Origin: Craterilacuibacter sp. RT1T
Lineage (GTDB): Bacteria > Pseudomonadota > Gammaproteobacteria > Burkholderiales > Chromobacteriaceae
DNA: 64,000 bases
NCBI RefSeq assembly: GCF_023502145.1
Contig: NZ_JAMFLI010000005.1
Coordinates: 1 to 64,000 of the forward strand
Direction: 5' to 3'
A model generated the notes under the pieces. That model did not search any database. It saw nothing but the letters and a program-made list of their open reading frames with translations, and was not told the origin of the DNA. This document shows, piece by piece, positions 8,614-21,641 of this stretch (positions within the stretch are counted from its first letter, which is position 1; every line of letters starts with the position of its first letter). A program made the translations under genes and the position numbers.

Positions 8614-9393
8614 TCAGCGCTCATAGGTAATGATGGAGCGATAGGCATGCCAGGTAGACAGGCCGATCAGCGGAATCAATACCATCAGGCCGATGAAGTA
8701 GGTGGCAAAACCTATCGCAGTCAGAATCACGATAATAGCGGCCCAGCACACCATCGTCATCAGGTTCTTGTGTACGGCTTGCACACTGACGGCCATGGCG
8801 GAGATCGTGTCGATTTCCTTGTCCAGCATCATCGGAATGGCAATCACGCTGACGGCAAACACCACCACGGCAAAGATCAGCCCGGCACCAAAGTAGGCAA
8901 TCAGGAAGGCCAGATGTTCCGGCGACCATGCCTCAGCCACCAGCAACGCCAGCGTCGGTGCCGAGGTGTCGTAAAACAGGGCGAACATCAAAAGCGATAC
9001 GCGAAACCAGCCGAACACCAGCACCGCCAGCAAGGCGGCATACAGGGTAAAACTGGGAATATTGGCTCGCCAGGCCAGCATGCTGTGAGCCAGATTGACA
9101 CGCGTTCCCTTGAAGATCTCCAATTGGCGGGCGATATCATAAAGGCCGATCGCCAAAAACGGCCCGGCCAGCAAAAACAGCGCCGCCAGCGTAATCACGA
9201 CTTCGGGGGCATCCTTGAAATAGAACACCAGCAAATAGCCCATGATGACAAAAACGGCACCGTAAAAAACGGCATCGGCCGGCGCTTTTTTCAGATCGCG
9301 CCAGCCGAGTTTGAGCCAGTTGAAAGTATCGGCAGGCGATACATGGTGCACGACCGGATGGTCGCGCGACGGCAGGTGGGTGATGTCCATCAT
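8614..9393 (-). CDS. DUF2189 integral membrane protein
   Basis: A 259-residue inner-membrane protein with about six hydrophobic segments, including VFYGAVFVIMGYLLVFYF, ALFLLAGPFLAIGLYDIAR and AAIIVILTAIGFATYFIGL. The FNWLKLGWRDLKKAPADAVF stretch before the first segment is the recognisable entry of DUF2189 proteins, whose role is not known; some are found near cytochrome oxidase genes. Two ATG codons stand in tandem at the start (9393 and 9390) behind a GGGGA site. It is the first gene of a two-gene unit with the dehydrogenase gene. Confidence 0.85.
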   Translation of the reverse strand: MMDITHLPSRDHPVVHHVSPADTFNWLKLGWRDLKKAPADAVFYGAVFVIMGYLLVFYFKDAPEVVITLAALFLLAGPFLAIGLYDIARQLEIFKGTRVNLAHSMLAWRANIPSFTLYAALLAVLVFGWFRVSLLMFALFYDTSAPTLALLVAEAWSPEHLAFLIAYFGAGLIFAVVVFAVSVIAIPMMLDKEIDTISAMAVSVQAVHKNLMTMVCWAAIIVILTAIGFATYFIGLMVLIPLIGLSTWHAYRSIITYER

Positions 9394-9545
9394 GAGTCCC
9401 CTTTTTCAAGGCGTGGGTGAAGCGTCTAGCTTCGTTATATGCAAGGAAACTCAGACTGTCGGCATTTTTCTTTCCCTGACCCGACAGGCCTTCAGGCTTA
9501 TGTGTAAAATCCTGTTTTTGAGCGATGCAAAAGGAAGAAAAGATC

Positions 9546-9875
9546 ATGAGCCAGGAACTGATCATTGAAGACGTGGTATTGGGTGAAGGCGCAGAAGCCG
9601 TTGCCGGCCAGGATGTGACCGTACACTACAGCGGCTATCTGACCGACGGCAGCAAATTCGACTCCAGCCGCGACCGCTACCAGCCTTTTTCCTTCCCGCT
9701 GGGCGCAGGCCATGTGATCAAGGGCTGGGATCTGGGGGTACAGGGCATGAAGGTTGGCGGCCAGCGCAAGCTGACCATCCCGGCTGAACTTGGCTATGGC
9801 GCACGTGGTGCCGGCGGTGTGATTCCGCCCAACGCAACCCTGGTGTTTGACGTAGAACTGCTGTCGGTAGGCTGA
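9546..9875 (+). CDS. FKBP-type peptidyl-prolyl isomerase
   Basis: A 109-residue single-domain FKBP, cytoplasmic because it has no signal peptide. The core motifs [38 protein letters not shown] and [23 protein letters not shown] cover the whole fold and keep the aromatic and Asp residues of the FK506/proline pocket. The protein helps folding by isomerising X-Pro bonds. The ATG at 9546 has GGAAG upstream; the frame is open seven codons earlier. It stands alone, closed by a strong terminator. Confidence 0.95.
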   Translation: MSQELIIEDVVLGEGAEAVAGQDVTVHYSGYLTDGSKFDSSRDRYQPFSFPLGAGHVIKGWDLGVQGMKVGGQRKLTIPAELGYGARGAGGVIPPNATLVFDVELLSVG

Positions 9876-9894
9876 TACATTAGGCCTGACAAAC

Positions 9895-9927
9895 AAAAAG
9901 CCACCACGCAAGCGTGATGGCTTTTTT
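9895..9927. terminator. Bidirectional terminator, FKBP/dedA
   Basis: AAAAAGCCACCACGC pairs with GCGTGATGGCTTTTT (one G-T pair) between the convergent FKBP and dedA genes, with T runs on both strands. Confidence 0.85.
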
Positions 9928-9943
9928 ACATTTTAAAAACAGC

Positions 9944-10549
9944 TCAGGCCTTGCGCTTGCGCCAATACCAAAGACCGCCAAGCACCAGACCCAGCAGTGC
10001 CAGCACCGCCAGAATGCCGTACTGGCCACGATGTACCCACACCATCAGCTGATCGATATTGGAAGCGCCAAAGTGTCCCAGATACACCCATACCGGCACC
10101 GAAATCAATGCGGCAAAACCATCCAGTAGCAAGAAGCGCCAATACGGAATACGCCGGGTCATGCCGGCGGTCAGAAAGATGGGAGAGCGCAAGCCCGGCA
10201 AAAAGCGCGCGACAAACAACACCCAGTTGCCGTATTTGGAAAACTTCTCCTGCACCGCCTCAAAGCGTTCCTTGGTCAGGATACGGGCAATAGGCCTAAA
10301 TTGCAGTACGCGGTCACCGAACACCCGCCCTATGGTGAACATGATGCCATCCCCGATCAGCACCCCCGCCATACCAACGGCAAACATGGTATGCACATCG
10401 GTATAGCCAAGGCCGGAAATGATGCCGCCCGCGACCAGCGTCACATCCTCGGGGATGGGCAGGCCGAAACCGCACAATAACAGCACCAGAAAAACGGCCA
10501 GATAGCCATACGATGCAAATAGATCGAGTAAGACCTGAAGGATGTCCAT
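9944..10549 (-). CDS. DedA family inner-membrane protein
   Basis: A 201-residue DedA/Tvp38 (SNARE-associated) family protein. CGFGLPIPEDVTLVAGG near residues 26-42 is the family signature with its conserved Glu-Asp, and FVARFLPGLRSPIFLTAGM near 112-130 is the second conserved block. About five membrane segments and a short basic tail (RKRKA) are visible. DedA proteins are linked to lipid carrier recycling, proton-motive force and envelope stress resistance; the precise substrate here is not known. The start has only a weak ribosome site. The alr gene is divergent, 116 bases away. Confidence 0.92.
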   Translation of the reverse strand: MDILQVLLDLFASYGYLAVFLVLLLCGFGLPIPEDVTLVAGGIISGLGYTDVHTMFAVGMAGVLIGDGIMFTIGRVFGDRVLQFRPIARILTKERFEAVQEKFSKYGNWVLFVARFLPGLRSPIFLTAGMTRRIPYWRFLLLDGFAALISVPVWVYLGHFGASNIDQLMVWVHRGQYGILAVLALLGLVLGGLWYWRKRKA

Positions 10550-10665
10550 GTCAGTAAAGTGCGCTCATGCCGTTAGCCGGAAGCATAAATGGGGTGCACA
10601 GCCAGCTTGCCCCCATCCATAAACAGCGGCTTATAATATCACACCTCCTCCGATGAAAAACCGAC

Positions 10666-11742
10666 ATGACACGCCCGATCCGGCTAGAGATCGATCTCGC
10701 AGCGATCCGCCACAACTATCAGCACTCCAGACAACAAGCACCTGGCGCACGCGCCTACGCCGTCATCAAGGCAGACGCCTATGGTCATGGTGCACTCGAG
10801 GTCGCGCAAGCACTGGCCGGCATCGCTGACGGTTTTGCCCTGTTAAACCTTGAGGACGCACTGCGCCTGCGCCGCGCCGGCATCCAGCAGCCAATGACGC
10901 TGCTGGAGGGGGCTTTCGATCTGGAAGACACGGTACGCATGGCGGAAAACCGCATCGCCGGTGCCGTACATAGCCCGCATCAGATCGCCTGGCTGGAACA
11001 ACTGGAGTCCGATTTGCCATTCGAGGCCTGGCTCAAGGTCAATAGCGGCATGAACCGTCTGGGTTTCCAGCCGGAGGCCGCATCTGCCGCCATGGACAGG
11101 CTGCGCGCCCACCCTGCCATCAAACTCAGCACCATCATGACCCACTTCGCCACGGCAGACGATGCGCGCGGCGTGGCCGAGCAATGGGAAAAATTTGAGC
11201 CGCTCGCCCGCGCCTCAGGCCTGGCCATCAGCGCCGCCAACTCGGCCGCGACCTTCCGCCATGCACACACGCACGGCGATGCGGTCCGCCCCGGCATCAC
11301 GCTTTATGGCTGCTCGCCGTTTGACGACGTTAACGGGCCAGAACTGGGACTCAAACCCGGCATGACGCTCTCGGCCGACATCATTGCCGTCCAGCACATC
11401 CAGCCTGGCGAAATCGTTGGCTATGGCGCGACATTCCAGGCTGAACGCCCCATGCGCATCGGCATCGTGGCCTGCGGCTATGCTGATGGCTATCCGCGCA
11501 TCGTCCCCAGCGGTACGCCGGTACGAGTCGATGGCCAGCCCTCCGGCACGGTCGGCCGCGTATCCATGGACATGCTGGTCGTCGACCTAAGCGCCCTGCC
11601 CGAAGCGGACATAGGCAGCCGCGTCACATTGTGGGGCCAGGGTTTACCGATAGAAAACATCGCCCGTGCGGCAGGCACGCTAGGGTATGAGCTGATGTGC
11701 GCAATCTCGACCCGCGTACCACGCCACTATCTGCCGGCCTGA
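10666..11742 (+). CDS. alr: Alanine racemase
   Basis: A 358-residue PLP enzyme that interconverts L- and D-alanine for peptidoglycan. The PLP lysine lies in YAVIKADAYGHG near residue 34, and the second catalytic residue, Tyr, lies in EIVGYGATFQ near 250. MNRLGFQP and RPGITLYGCSP are further conserved blocks. Length is normal. The protein is a single gene unit flanked by divergent dedA and a strong terminator, so it appears constitutive. Confidence 0.96.
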   Translation: MTRPIRLEIDLAAIRHNYQHSRQQAPGARAYAVIKADAYGHGALEVAQALAGIADGFALLNLEDALRLRRAGIQQPMTLLEGAFDLEDTVRMAENRIAGAVHSPHQIAWLEQLESDLPFEAWLKVNSGMNRLGFQPEAASAAMDRLRAHPAIKLSTIMTHFATADDARGVAEQWEKFEPLARASGLAISAANSAATFRHAHTHGDAVRPGITLYGCSPFDDVNGPELGLKPGMTLSADIIAVQHIQPGEIVGYGATFQAERPMRIGIVACGYADGYPRIVPSGTPVRVDGQPSGTVGRVSMDMLVVDLSALPEADIGSRVTLWGQGLPIENIARAAGTLGYELMCAISTRVPRHYLPA

Positions 11743-11762
11743 GCCCTCAGGCCGCAGCCAAG

Positions 11763-11796
11763 AAAAATCCCGCGATAATATCGCGGGATTTTTTGT
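11763..11796. terminator. Strong bidirectional terminator, alr/glmM
   Basis: AAAAATCCCGCGAT and ATCGCGGGATTTTT form a perfect 14-base stem with a three-base loop and T runs on both strands, between convergent alr and glmM. Confidence 0.92.
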
Positions 11797-11811
11797 GTAA
11801 AACCCTTAGCC

Positions 11812-13146
11812 TTAAGCCGCCGCTTCTATCGCCCCGGCAATCTGTTTGGCACAGCGTTCGGCCAGGCCCAGTTCATCCGCCTCCACCATCACCCGGACCA
11901 CCGGCTCGGTGCCGGACGGGCGCAAGACCACGCGCCCGCGACCGGACAGCTCGCTCTCGGCTTCGGCCAGTGCTGCGGCCGAAGCCTGCTGCCAGTCCTG
12001 ACCTTTCAAACGCACATTAATCATTTTTTGCGGGAAAGGCTGCCAGTCGCGGCAAATATCCAACAAATCCTTGTCCAGCTGCATCAGGCTGGCAAACACT
12101 TGCAGACAGGAAATAATGCCGTCGCCGGTTGTATGCTTGTCCAGACACAGAACATGGCCGGAAGCTTCGCCACCCAGCTGCCAGCCATTGGCGTGCAGCA
12201 GCTCCAGCACATAGCGGTCACCGACCTTGGCACGGGCAAACTCGATGCCGCGCTCTTTCAGCGCCAGCTCCATGCCCATATTGGTCATCACGGTGCCGAC
12301 CACGCCACCCTTCAGTTCGCCGCGCGCGGCACGTGCCCGGGCAATCACATAGATCAGCTGGTCGCCGTCATACACCTGACCATGGCGATCGACCATGATC
12401 AGGCGGTCGCCGTCACCATCCAGCGCCACGCCATAATCGGCCTCATGCTGCAGCACCGCAGCCTGCAAGGTTTTGGGGTAAGTGGCCCCGACCTTGTCGT
12501 TGATGTTCATCCCGTCCGGATCACAGCCTATCGTAATGACTTCGGCACCCAGTTCATGAAAGACATTCGGCGCAATATGGTAGGTCGCGCCATGGGCGCA
12601 ATCCACCACCAGCTTCATGCCCTTAAGATCCAGCTCGTTGGGGAAGCTGCTCTTGCAAAATTCGATATAACGCTCGGCTGCACCATCAATACGGCGTGCA
12701 CGCCCCAGTTCGCGCGAAGGCTTGGTTTCCAGCGGCTGATCCAGCATGGCCTCGATTTCCAGCTCAAGCGCGTCATCCAGCTTATTGCCGCCTTCGGCAA
12801 AGAACTTGATTCCGTTATCCTGGAACGGATTATGCGAAGCCGAAATCACCACCCCGGCTTCCAGACGCAGGGCGCGGGTGAGGTAGGCAATACCCGGTGT
12901 CGGCAAAGGGCCGGTCAACAGTACATTGACGCCAGCGGCGGTAAAGCCGGCCTGCAGCGCCGCTTCCAGCATATAGCCCGAGATGCGCGTATCTTTGCCT
13001 ATCAGCACCGAAGGGCGATGGCTGCCATCATGGTTTACCAAAACACGGCCGGCAGCATAGCCCAGCTTCATCACAAATTCAGGTGTAATCGGCGCCTTGC
13101 CGACTTCTCCGCGTACACCATCCGTCCCAAAATATTTGCGGCTCAT
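11812..13146 (-). CDS. glmM: Phosphoglucosamine mutase
   Basis: A 444-residue enzyme converting glucosamine-6-phosphate to glucosamine-1-phosphate for UDP-GlcNAc synthesis. It starts with the [13 protein letters not shown] signature; the catalytic phospho-serine is in [18 protein letters not shown] near residue 103. [11 protein letters not shown] binds the metal ion, GGEASGHV is the sugar loop, and [12 protein letters not shown] near the C-terminus binds phosphate. Length is normal. It follows folP by 62 bases on the same strand, a pairing common in proteobacteria (ftsH-folP-glmM). Confidence 0.97.
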   Translation of the reverse strand: MSRKYFGTDGVRGEVGKAPITPEFVMKLGYAAGRVLVNHDGSHRPSVLIGKDTRISGYMLEAALQAGFTAAGVNVLLTGPLPTPGIAYLTRALRLEAGVVISASHNPFQDNGIKFFAEGGNKLDDALELEIEAMLDQPLETKPSRELGRARRIDGAAERYIEFCKSSFPNELDLKGMKLVVDCAHGATYHIAPNVFHELGAEVITIGCDPDGMNINDKVGATYPKTLQAAVLQHEADYGVALDGDGDRLIMVDRHGQVYDGDQLIYVIARARAARGELKGGVVGTVMTNMGMELALKERGIEFARAKVGDRYVLELLHANGWQLGGEASGHVLCLDKHTTGDGIISCLQVFASLMQLDKDLLDICRDWQPFPQKMINVRLKGQDWQQASAAALAEAESELSGRGRVVLRPSGTEPVVRVMVEADELGLAERCAKQIAGAIEAAA

Positions 13147-13208
13147 TCTCTTGCCCTTCGCTTGCTAAGCCGGCATCAGCCCGGCTGGATAAATGACGGT
13201 CTATTTTC

Positions 13209-14063
13209 TCACGACACGGTAGATGACGTCATGCTATCTAGTGCCGCCCATACCTGCAAAGCCTGCTGTGTGGCCTTCACATCGTGTACGCGAATAATCT
13301 TGGCGCCGCGCCGCGCCGCCTCCATCGCGGCGGCCACACTGGCTCCAAGGCGCTGGGCAGGCTCGGCTTCGCCGGTAATGGCACCCAACATGGACTTGCG
13401 CGACAGACCCACCAATAAAGGCACGCCGGCACGCTGCTCGACCTGGGGCAGCTTGGCCAGCAAAGTCAGGTTATGCGCCAGCGTCTTGCCAAAGCCAAAA
13501 CCCGGATCGGCCAGAATGCGCTCGCGCACCACGCCGGCCTGCAAACACAGCGCCACGCGACTGGCCAGATAGGCGCCCACTTCGGCCACCACATCTTCGT
13601 ATTCAGGCTTTTGCTGCATGGTGCCGGGGTTGCCCTGCTTGTGCATCAAGCAAATGCCCACCGGTGCCTTGGCGACCAGAGGCAGCGCGCCCTCGTCTTC
13701 CAGCGCAGAGACGTCGTTGATCAGATCGACTAGGCCCGCATCCAGTGCCGCCTGCATCACCGATGCGCGCCGGGTGTCGAGCGAAACAGGCACGCCCAGT
13801 TCGCGCACCGCCTCCAGCACCGGAGCCACCCTCGCCCACTCATCCTCAGGCGACACATAAGGCGCGCCCGGACGGGTCGATTCGCCGCCGATATCGAGAA
13901 TGCCGGCACCGTCGGCCAGCAGTTGCCGCGCATGCAGCAAGGCGGCATCGCTGCGATCAAAACGGCCGCCATCGGAAAACGAGTCCGGCGTGACATTCAA
14001 AATGCCCATGATCAAGGGGCGGGAAAGATCCAGGGCAAAGCGCCCGCACTGGAAAGTCGTCAT
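13209..14063 (-). CDS. folP: Dihydropteroate synthase
   Basis: A 284-residue folate enzyme joining p-aminobenzoate to the pterin diphosphate; it is the sulfonamide target. [16 protein letters not shown] near the N-terminus, [11 protein letters not shown] near 60 and [17 protein letters not shown] near 200 are the standard substrate-binding blocks, and SRKSMLG near 220 is also conserved. I chose the ATG at 14063; a TTG four codons upstream is possible, and neither has a good ribosome site. It lies just past a hairpin that follows ftsH, so it may be expressed by readthrough or from its own promoter. Confidence 0.95.
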   Translation of the reverse strand: MTTFQCGRFALDLSRPLIMGILNVTPDSFSDGGRFDRSDAALLHARQLLADGAGILDIGGESTRPGAPYVSPEDEWARVAPVLEAVRELGVPVSLDTRRASVMQAALDAGLVDLINDVSALEDEGALPLVAKAPVGICLMHKQGNPGTMQQKPEYEDVVAEVGAYLASRVALCLQAGVVRERILADPGFGFGKTLAHNLTLLAKLPQVEQRAGVPLLVGLSRKSMLGAITGEAEPAQRLGASVAAAMEAARRGAKIIRVHDVKATQQALQVWAALDSMTSSTVS

Positions 14064-14091
14064 TAGAGGATTCAAGCGGAAAACTTACATA

Positions 14092-14121
14092 AGAAAAGGC
14101 GGCAGTTTTCACTGCCGCCTT
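14092..14121 (-). terminator. Terminator after ftsH
   Basis: AAGGCGGCAGT and ACTGCCGCCTT form an 11-base stem with a four-base loop. On the minus strand it is followed by TTTTCTT. It separates ftsH from folP, whose start is only about 30 bases further on. Confidence 0.8.
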
Positions 14122-14145
14122 GATCAGAAACGGAACCTGCGTAGC

Positions 14146-16056
14146 TTACAGTCCCTGTGCCGGCATCACGCTAGGCGCAGGCGTCGGGTCACTGGGCTTG
14201 TCATCTTGCTTAGGCGTAAAGCTGGAGCCCGGCTTGGGTGGACGCGGCGAATTGCCATCCATGATGTCGTTGATCTGGTTGGCATCGATGGTTTCCCATT
14301 CCAAGAGCGCAGCCGTCATCGCCTCGACCTTGTCGCGATTGTCTTCCAGCAGCTTGCGCGCCAGCGCGTACTGCTCGTCGATGATGCGGCGAATCTCGGC
14401 ATCCACCTGACGCATGGTCTCTTCCGACATATTCTTGTGCGTGGTCACCGAACGGCCGAGGAAAACCTCGCCCTCGTTTTCGCCATAGACCATAGGCCCC
14501 AGACGGTCCGACATGCCGTAGCGCGTCACCATATCACGCGCCATTTGCGTGGCACGCTCGAAGTCGTTGGAGGCACCGGTCGTCATCTGGTTCATGAACA
14601 GCTCTTCCGCGATGCGACCACCAAACAGAATGGCGATCCTGTCCATCAGATAACCGCGGTCATAGGAGAAGCGATCCTGTTCCGGCAGCTGCATGGTCAC
14701 ACCCAGCGCACGACCGCGCGGGATAATGGTGACCTTGTGCACAGGGTCAGACTTGGGCAGCAGCTTGGCCACCACCGCATGACCCGACTCGTGGTAGGCC
14801 GTGTTCTTCTTCTCTTCCTCGGTCATCACCATGGAGCGGCGCTCGGCGCCCATCATGATTTTGTCCTTGGCCGATTCGAGGTCTTCCATATCCACCAGAC
14901 GCTTGTTGCGGCGCGCGGCAAATAGGGCAGCTTCGTTGATCAGGTTGGCAAGGTCGGCACCGGAGAAGCCCGGCGTACCACGCGCAATCACCTCGGCATT
15001 CACATCGGCAGCGATCGGTACTTTGCGCATATGCACGCTCAGAATCTGCTCGCGGCCACGAATATCCGGCAACGGCACCACTACCTGGCGGTCAAAACGC
15101 CCCGGACGCAATAGCGCAGGGTCAAGCACGTCCGGACGGTTGGTCGCGGCGACCACAATCACGGTGGAGTTGGTTTCAAAACCATCCATCTCGACCAGCA
15201 ACTGGTTCAGCGTCTGTTCGCGTTCATCGTTACCGCCACCCACACCGGCGCCACGCTGGCGACCCACGGCATCGATTTCATCGATAAAGATGATGCATGG
15301 CGAGTTCTTCTTGGCCTGCTCGAACATGTCGCGCACACGCGCCGCACCCACGCCGACAAACATTTCGACAAAATCGGAACCGGAAATGCTGAAAAACGGC
15401 ACTTTGGCTTCACCGGCGATGGCCTTGGCCAGCAAGGTCTTACCGGTACCCGGCGAGCCAGCCAGCAGGATGCCGCGTGGAATGCGGCCACCCAGGCTCT
15501 GGTAGCGGGTCGGATCCTTCAGGTAATCGACAACCTCTTTCACCTCTTCCTTGGCTTCGTCGCAACCGGCCACGTCCACGAAAGTGATGGTATTGGTTTC
15601 CTGATCCAGCATGCGCGCCTTGCTCTTGCCGAACGAGAAGGCACCACCCTTGCCACCGCCGCCCTGCATCTGGCGCATAAAGAAGATCCATACACCGATC
15701 AGCAGCAACATAGGGAACCAGCTGACAAAGATGCTCATCAGCATCGATGGCTGCTCTTCCGGCTTGGCACCGAAGCGCACATTGTTTTTGACCAGATCAT
15801 CGACCAGGCGATAGTCAAATGGCGCAAAAGTACTGAAGGCCGTACCGTCGGTACGCTTACCCTTGAGCCATTGTCCGCGCAGCGGATCGCCTTCTATCGT
15901 CAGTGATTGCACCTTGCCCGACTCGACATCGCTGACGAACTGCGAATACTCGATCTGGTTCTGGGTTTCCTGACGCTTATTGAACTGGTTGAACACAGTC
16001 ATCAGCACCAAACCGATGATGACCCAGATGGCGATATTCTTGCCTATGTTGTTCAC
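14146..16056 (-). CDS. ftsH: ATP-dependent zinc metalloprotease FtsH
   Basis: A 636-residue membrane-bound AAA+ protease that degrades misfolded membrane proteins and regulators. Two membrane segments (about residues 6-23 and 103-123) frame a small periplasmic part. The AAA module shows Walker [10 protein letters not shown], Walker [12 protein letters not shown] and the second region of homology [20 protein letters not shown]. The protease active site is HESGHAVVA. The C-terminal tail is rich in Pro and Lys. The start codon is GTG at 16056 with an AAAGGAGT ribosome site about ten bases before. It follows rlmE by 75 bases, the usual rlmE-ftsH pair. Confidence 0.97.
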   Translation of the reverse strand: MNNIGKNIAIWVIIGLVLMTVFNQFNKRQETQNQIEYSQFVSDVESGKVQSLTIEGDPLRGQWLKGKRTDGTAFSTFAPFDYRLVDDLVKNNVRFGAKPEEQPSMLMSIFVSWFPMLLLIGVWIFFMRQMQGGGGKGGAFSFGKSKARMLDQETNTITFVDVAGCDEAKEEVKEVVDYLKDPTRYQSLGGRIPRGILLAGSPGTGKTLLAKAIAGEAKVPFFSISGSDFVEMFVGVGAARVRDMFEQAKKNSPCIIFIDEIDAVGRQRGAGVGGGNDEREQTLNQLLVEMDGFETNSTVIVVAATNRPDVLDPALLRPGRFDRQVVVPLPDIRGREQILSVHMRKVPIAADVNAEVIARGTPGFSGADLANLINEAALFAARRNKRLVDMEDLESAKDKIMMGAERRSMVMTEEEKKNTAYHESGHAVVAKLLPKSDPVHKVTIIPRGRALGVTMQLPEQDRFSYDRGYLMDRIAILFGGRIAEELFMNQMTTGASNDFERATQMARDMVTRYGMSDRLGPMVYGENEGEVFLGRSVTTHKNMSEETMRQVDAEIRRIIDEQYALARKLLEDNRDKVEAMTAALLEWETIDANQINDIMDGNSPRPPKPGSSFTPKQDDKPSDPTPAPSVMPAQGL

Positions 16057-16131
16057 GCGAGCCGACTCCTTTGTGCCCTGACGGTTATGCCTGAATAGCT
16101 GTTTTGATTGTAATCTGACCAGACGCCAATG

Positions 16132-16749
16132 TCAGCGCCGGCCTTTACCTAAAAGGTAAATTTCGGTAGATCTGTCACGCGATGCCTTGGGCTTGCGCGA
16201 TACCACTTCGCTGAAAACCTCCCGCATCGCCTTGAGATAGGGCTGGAATTCGCTGCCCTGAAACACTTTGACCAAAAAATTACCGCCGGGACGCAATTGC
16301 TCGCGGGCAAATTCCAAGGCCAGTTCGCACAGATGGAAGCTTCTGGCCTGATCCATGACGCTCATGCCGGAGATATTGGGGGCCATATCCGAAATTACAA
16401 GATCCAATGCACGCCCATCCAGCAAGTCGACGAATTGATCCAGTACCTCGTCCTCGCGAAAATCACCCTGAATGAATGATACGTCAGCAATGGCATCCAT
16501 AGGCAGGATATCCAGCGCGAACACCTTGCCCTTGTCGCCGACAATGCGCGAGGCTACCTGCGACCAGCTGCCCGGCGCCGACCCCAGATCGGCCAAGACG
16601 GTGCCGGGACGGATCAATTTGTCCTTGTCGTTGATCTCGATCAGCTTGTAGGCCGCGCGGGCGCGATAGCCATCCTGCTTGGCCTGATGTACCCAGTGAT
16701 CATTGACATGTTCGGACAGCCATTGGTTACTACTCGTACTTCTCTTCAT
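16132..16749 (-). CDS. rlmE: 23S rRNA (uridine-2552-2'-O)-methyltransferase
   Basis: A 205-residue FtsJ-type SAM enzyme that methylates U2552 in the A loop of 23S rRNA. RSRAAYKL-like entry (GYRARAAYKLIEI), the SAM motif VLADLGSAPGSWSQVA near residues 50-65, and DLVISDMAPNISG with the catalytic Asp near 120 are visible, as is LVKVFQG near 160. Length is normal. It is the first gene of the rlmE-ftsH unit and is divergent from yhbY, a classic arrangement that joins two ribosome-maturation genes. Confidence 0.96.
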   Translation of the reverse strand: MKRSTSSNQWLSEHVNDHWVHQAKQDGYRARAAYKLIEINDKDKLIRPGTVLADLGSAPGSWSQVASRIVGDKGKVFALDILPMDAIADVSFIQGDFREDEVLDQFVDLLDGRALDLVISDMAPNISGMSVMDQARSFHLCELALEFAREQLRPGGNFLVKVFQGSEFQPYLKAMREVFSEVVSRKPKASRDRSTEIYLLGKGRR

Positions 16750-16896
16750 TTTTCAAACCTGTCATTACAAGCGGCGGTCACGGTAAAAAGCGGTCTGAAA
16801 CGGCCAAGTGACTGTTTATCTGCCATTTTCAGCGTATTGTTCGGGCAAAAAGTGGAAGTTTTTAGTAGAATCCCGTTTTGCTTCGGAAGCACTACC

Positions 16897-17223
16897 ATGA
16901 AAATCGAACTTTCCACCTTCGAGCGCACCTACCTTAAGGGTCTGGCGCACCAAATTTCTCCTGTTGTCATGATAGGCAACAGCGGGCTGACCGAATCGGT
17001 CATGCGCGAAATCGCTATCAGTCTGGACGCCCACGAGCTGATCAAGATCCGGGTACAAGGCGATGACCGCAATGCGCGCGTTGCACTGTACGAACAGATC
17101 TGCAATGACCTAGATGCCGCACCGGTACAACATATCGGCAAGCTGCTGGTTCTGTGGCGCCCGTCGGACAAAGAGCGCATTGTCTTGCCCAAGAGCAAAA
17201 AAGCACTCAAGGCCATGCCTTGA
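16897..17223 (+). CDS. yhbY: YhbY family RNA-binding (CRM domain) protein
   Basis: A 108-residue protein formed almost entirely by one CRM domain, which binds pre-50S ribosome particles in E. coli. The conserved block HQISPVVMIGNSGLTESVMREI near residues 20-40 includes the GxxG-like loop of the fold, and HELIKIRVQGDDR follows. The start at 16897 (MKIELSTFERTYLKGLAH) is the usual family start; the frame is open far upstream. A TAGAAT -10-like hexamer lies at 16866-16871. A terminator closes it at 17249. Confidence 0.92.
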   Translation: MKIELSTFERTYLKGLAHQISPVVMIGNSGLTESVMREIAISLDAHELIKIRVQGDDRNARVALYEQICNDLDAAPVQHIGKLLVLWRPSDKERIVLPKSKKALKAMP

Positions 17224-17248
17224 TTGTTGCCCTGGCTCAAGGCTAAAG

Positions 17249-17279
17249 AAAAAAGCGGTGGCTTGCCACCGCTTTTTTC
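17249..17279. terminator. Bidirectional terminator, yhbY/DUF4149 gene
   Basis: AAAAAAGCGGTGG and CCACCGCTTTTTT form a perfect 13-base stem with a four-base loop and T runs on both strands, between convergent genes. Confidence 0.92.
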
Positions 17280-17296
17280 ATAAGTACTGAAGCGGT

Positions 17297-17728
17297 CTAG
17301 CTGTCGCGCCTGAGCACATAAACCAAGGCTAACAGGCTTTGCACCAGATAGATCAGGCTGGAAATAGCGTGCCAAGTGGCGAAACCGCCACCAAACACCC
17401 CTTCGGCCGCCTGATTCACCGAAAGTTTCAAATCGGCAATAATAGGCGATACGGCAAAATGGTTGATCACGGTACACAAGAGCATGCCGAACAGCAGCCA
17501 GAATGTGCCCGCCTTCACGCCGCGCGCACCGATGCGCCACACATAATCGGCCAGCAGAAAGACGCCGCACACCAAGCCCACCCAGGCAAGATGGCTAAAC
17601 AGCTTGCCCGCCACCATGCCGGCCGTCACCTTGTCCAGCATGGAAAACAGTACCGGCGTGACCAACAGGCCCAGTATCCATATCCCGCCAACCCAGAACG
17701 TCTTTGTTACCGCGCGCAAACCATCCAT
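17297..17728 (-). CDS. DUF4149 integral membrane protein
   Basis: A 143-residue inner-membrane protein with four hydrophobic segments. AVTKTFWVGGIWILGLLVTPVLF at the N-terminus, GLVCGVFLLADYVWRIG, TFWLLFGMLLCTVINHFAVSPII and the final ISSLIYLVQSLLALVYVL segment fit the DUF4149 (TMEM205-like) family, whose function is unknown. FATWHAISSLIYL carries the conserved His. I chose the ATG at 17728 because GGGGTGGGC lies just before it; the open frame extends 14 codons further. It follows greA by about 60 bases, a linkage typical of betaproteobacteria. Confidence 0.82.
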   Translation of the reverse strand: MDGLRAVTKTFWVGGIWILGLLVTPVLFSMLDKVTAGMVAGKLFSHLAWVGLVCGVFLLADYVWRIGARGVKAGTFWLLFGMLLCTVINHFAVSPIIADLKLSVNQAAEGVFGGGFATWHAISSLIYLVQSLLALVYVLRRDS

Positions 17729-17787
17729 GCCCACCCCTTTATCCAGAATCGACAGCAAAACGCGCCCCAAAGAGCGCGCCGGTTTTT

Positions 17788-18264
17788 TTAGATATATTTG
17801 ACGTCGAGTATCTCGTACTCGCGTATGCCGCCAGGCGCCATTACCTCGGCCACATCACCGGCTTCCTTGCCGATCAGTGCGCGGGCAATAGGCGAGTTGA
17901 CCGAAACCTTGCCCACCTTGATATCCGCCTCGTCGTCACCCACGATCTGGTAGGTCACTTCGTCTTCGCTCTCAAGATCCATCAGCTCGACGGTCGCGGC
18001 AAACACCACACGGCCTTCGGCATCCAGCTCCTGCGGATTGATAATCTGGGCATTGGAGAGCTTCCCTTCCAGCTCGGCGATACGGCCTTCAACAAAAGCC
18101 TGACGCTCTTTGGCTGCATCGTATTCGGCGTTTTCCGACAGGTCACCGTGCGAACGTGCTTCGGCGATGGCCGCAATCACATCCGGACGCTCCACGCTTT
18201 TCAGGCGCTGCAGCTCTTCTTTCAGCAGCTCCGCACCGTACACAGTCAACGGGACTTTAATCAT
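17788..18264 (-). CDS. greA: Transcription elongation factor GreA
   Basis: A 158-residue factor that enters the RNA polymerase secondary channel and stimulates cleavage of backtracked transcripts. The N-terminal coiled coil contains the tip [20 protein letters not shown] with the acidic residues that act in catalysis. The C-terminal domain ends [15 protein letters not shown]. The ATG at 18264 has a GGAGAAAAG site; the longer open frame is not needed. It lies downstream of carB, separated by a strong hairpin. Confidence 0.97.
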   Translation of the reverse strand: MIKVPLTVYGAELLKEELQRLKSVERPDVIAAIAEARSHGDLSENAEYDAAKERQAFVEGRIAELEGKLSNAQIINPQELDAEGRVVFAATVELMDLESEDEVTYQIVGDDEADIKVGKVSVNSPIARALIGKEAGDVAEVMAPGGIREYEILDVKYI

Positions 18265-18306
18265 TCTTTTCTCCACTGGCGGCCCTGCCGCCCTCAACAA
18301 AAACAC

Positions 18307-18333
18307 AAGCCGCCGTCCTCAGGACGGCGGCTT
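18307..18333 (-). terminator. Terminator after carB
   Basis: AAGCCGCCGTCC and GGACGGCGGCTT form a 12-base stem with a tight loop; on the minus strand the sequence TTGTGTTTTTG follows. It separates carB from greA. Confidence 0.85.
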
Positions 18334-18410
18334 TGCGGATAGATTTTTCCGGATTGTACCGGCAAAACGCATACACAACCAAGCATTGCACGCGTTTTGC
18401 CGGCGGAAAA

Positions 18411-21617
<3,207 letters not shown>

Positions 21618-21641
21618 AATGCTCTCTAATTATTCAGGTAT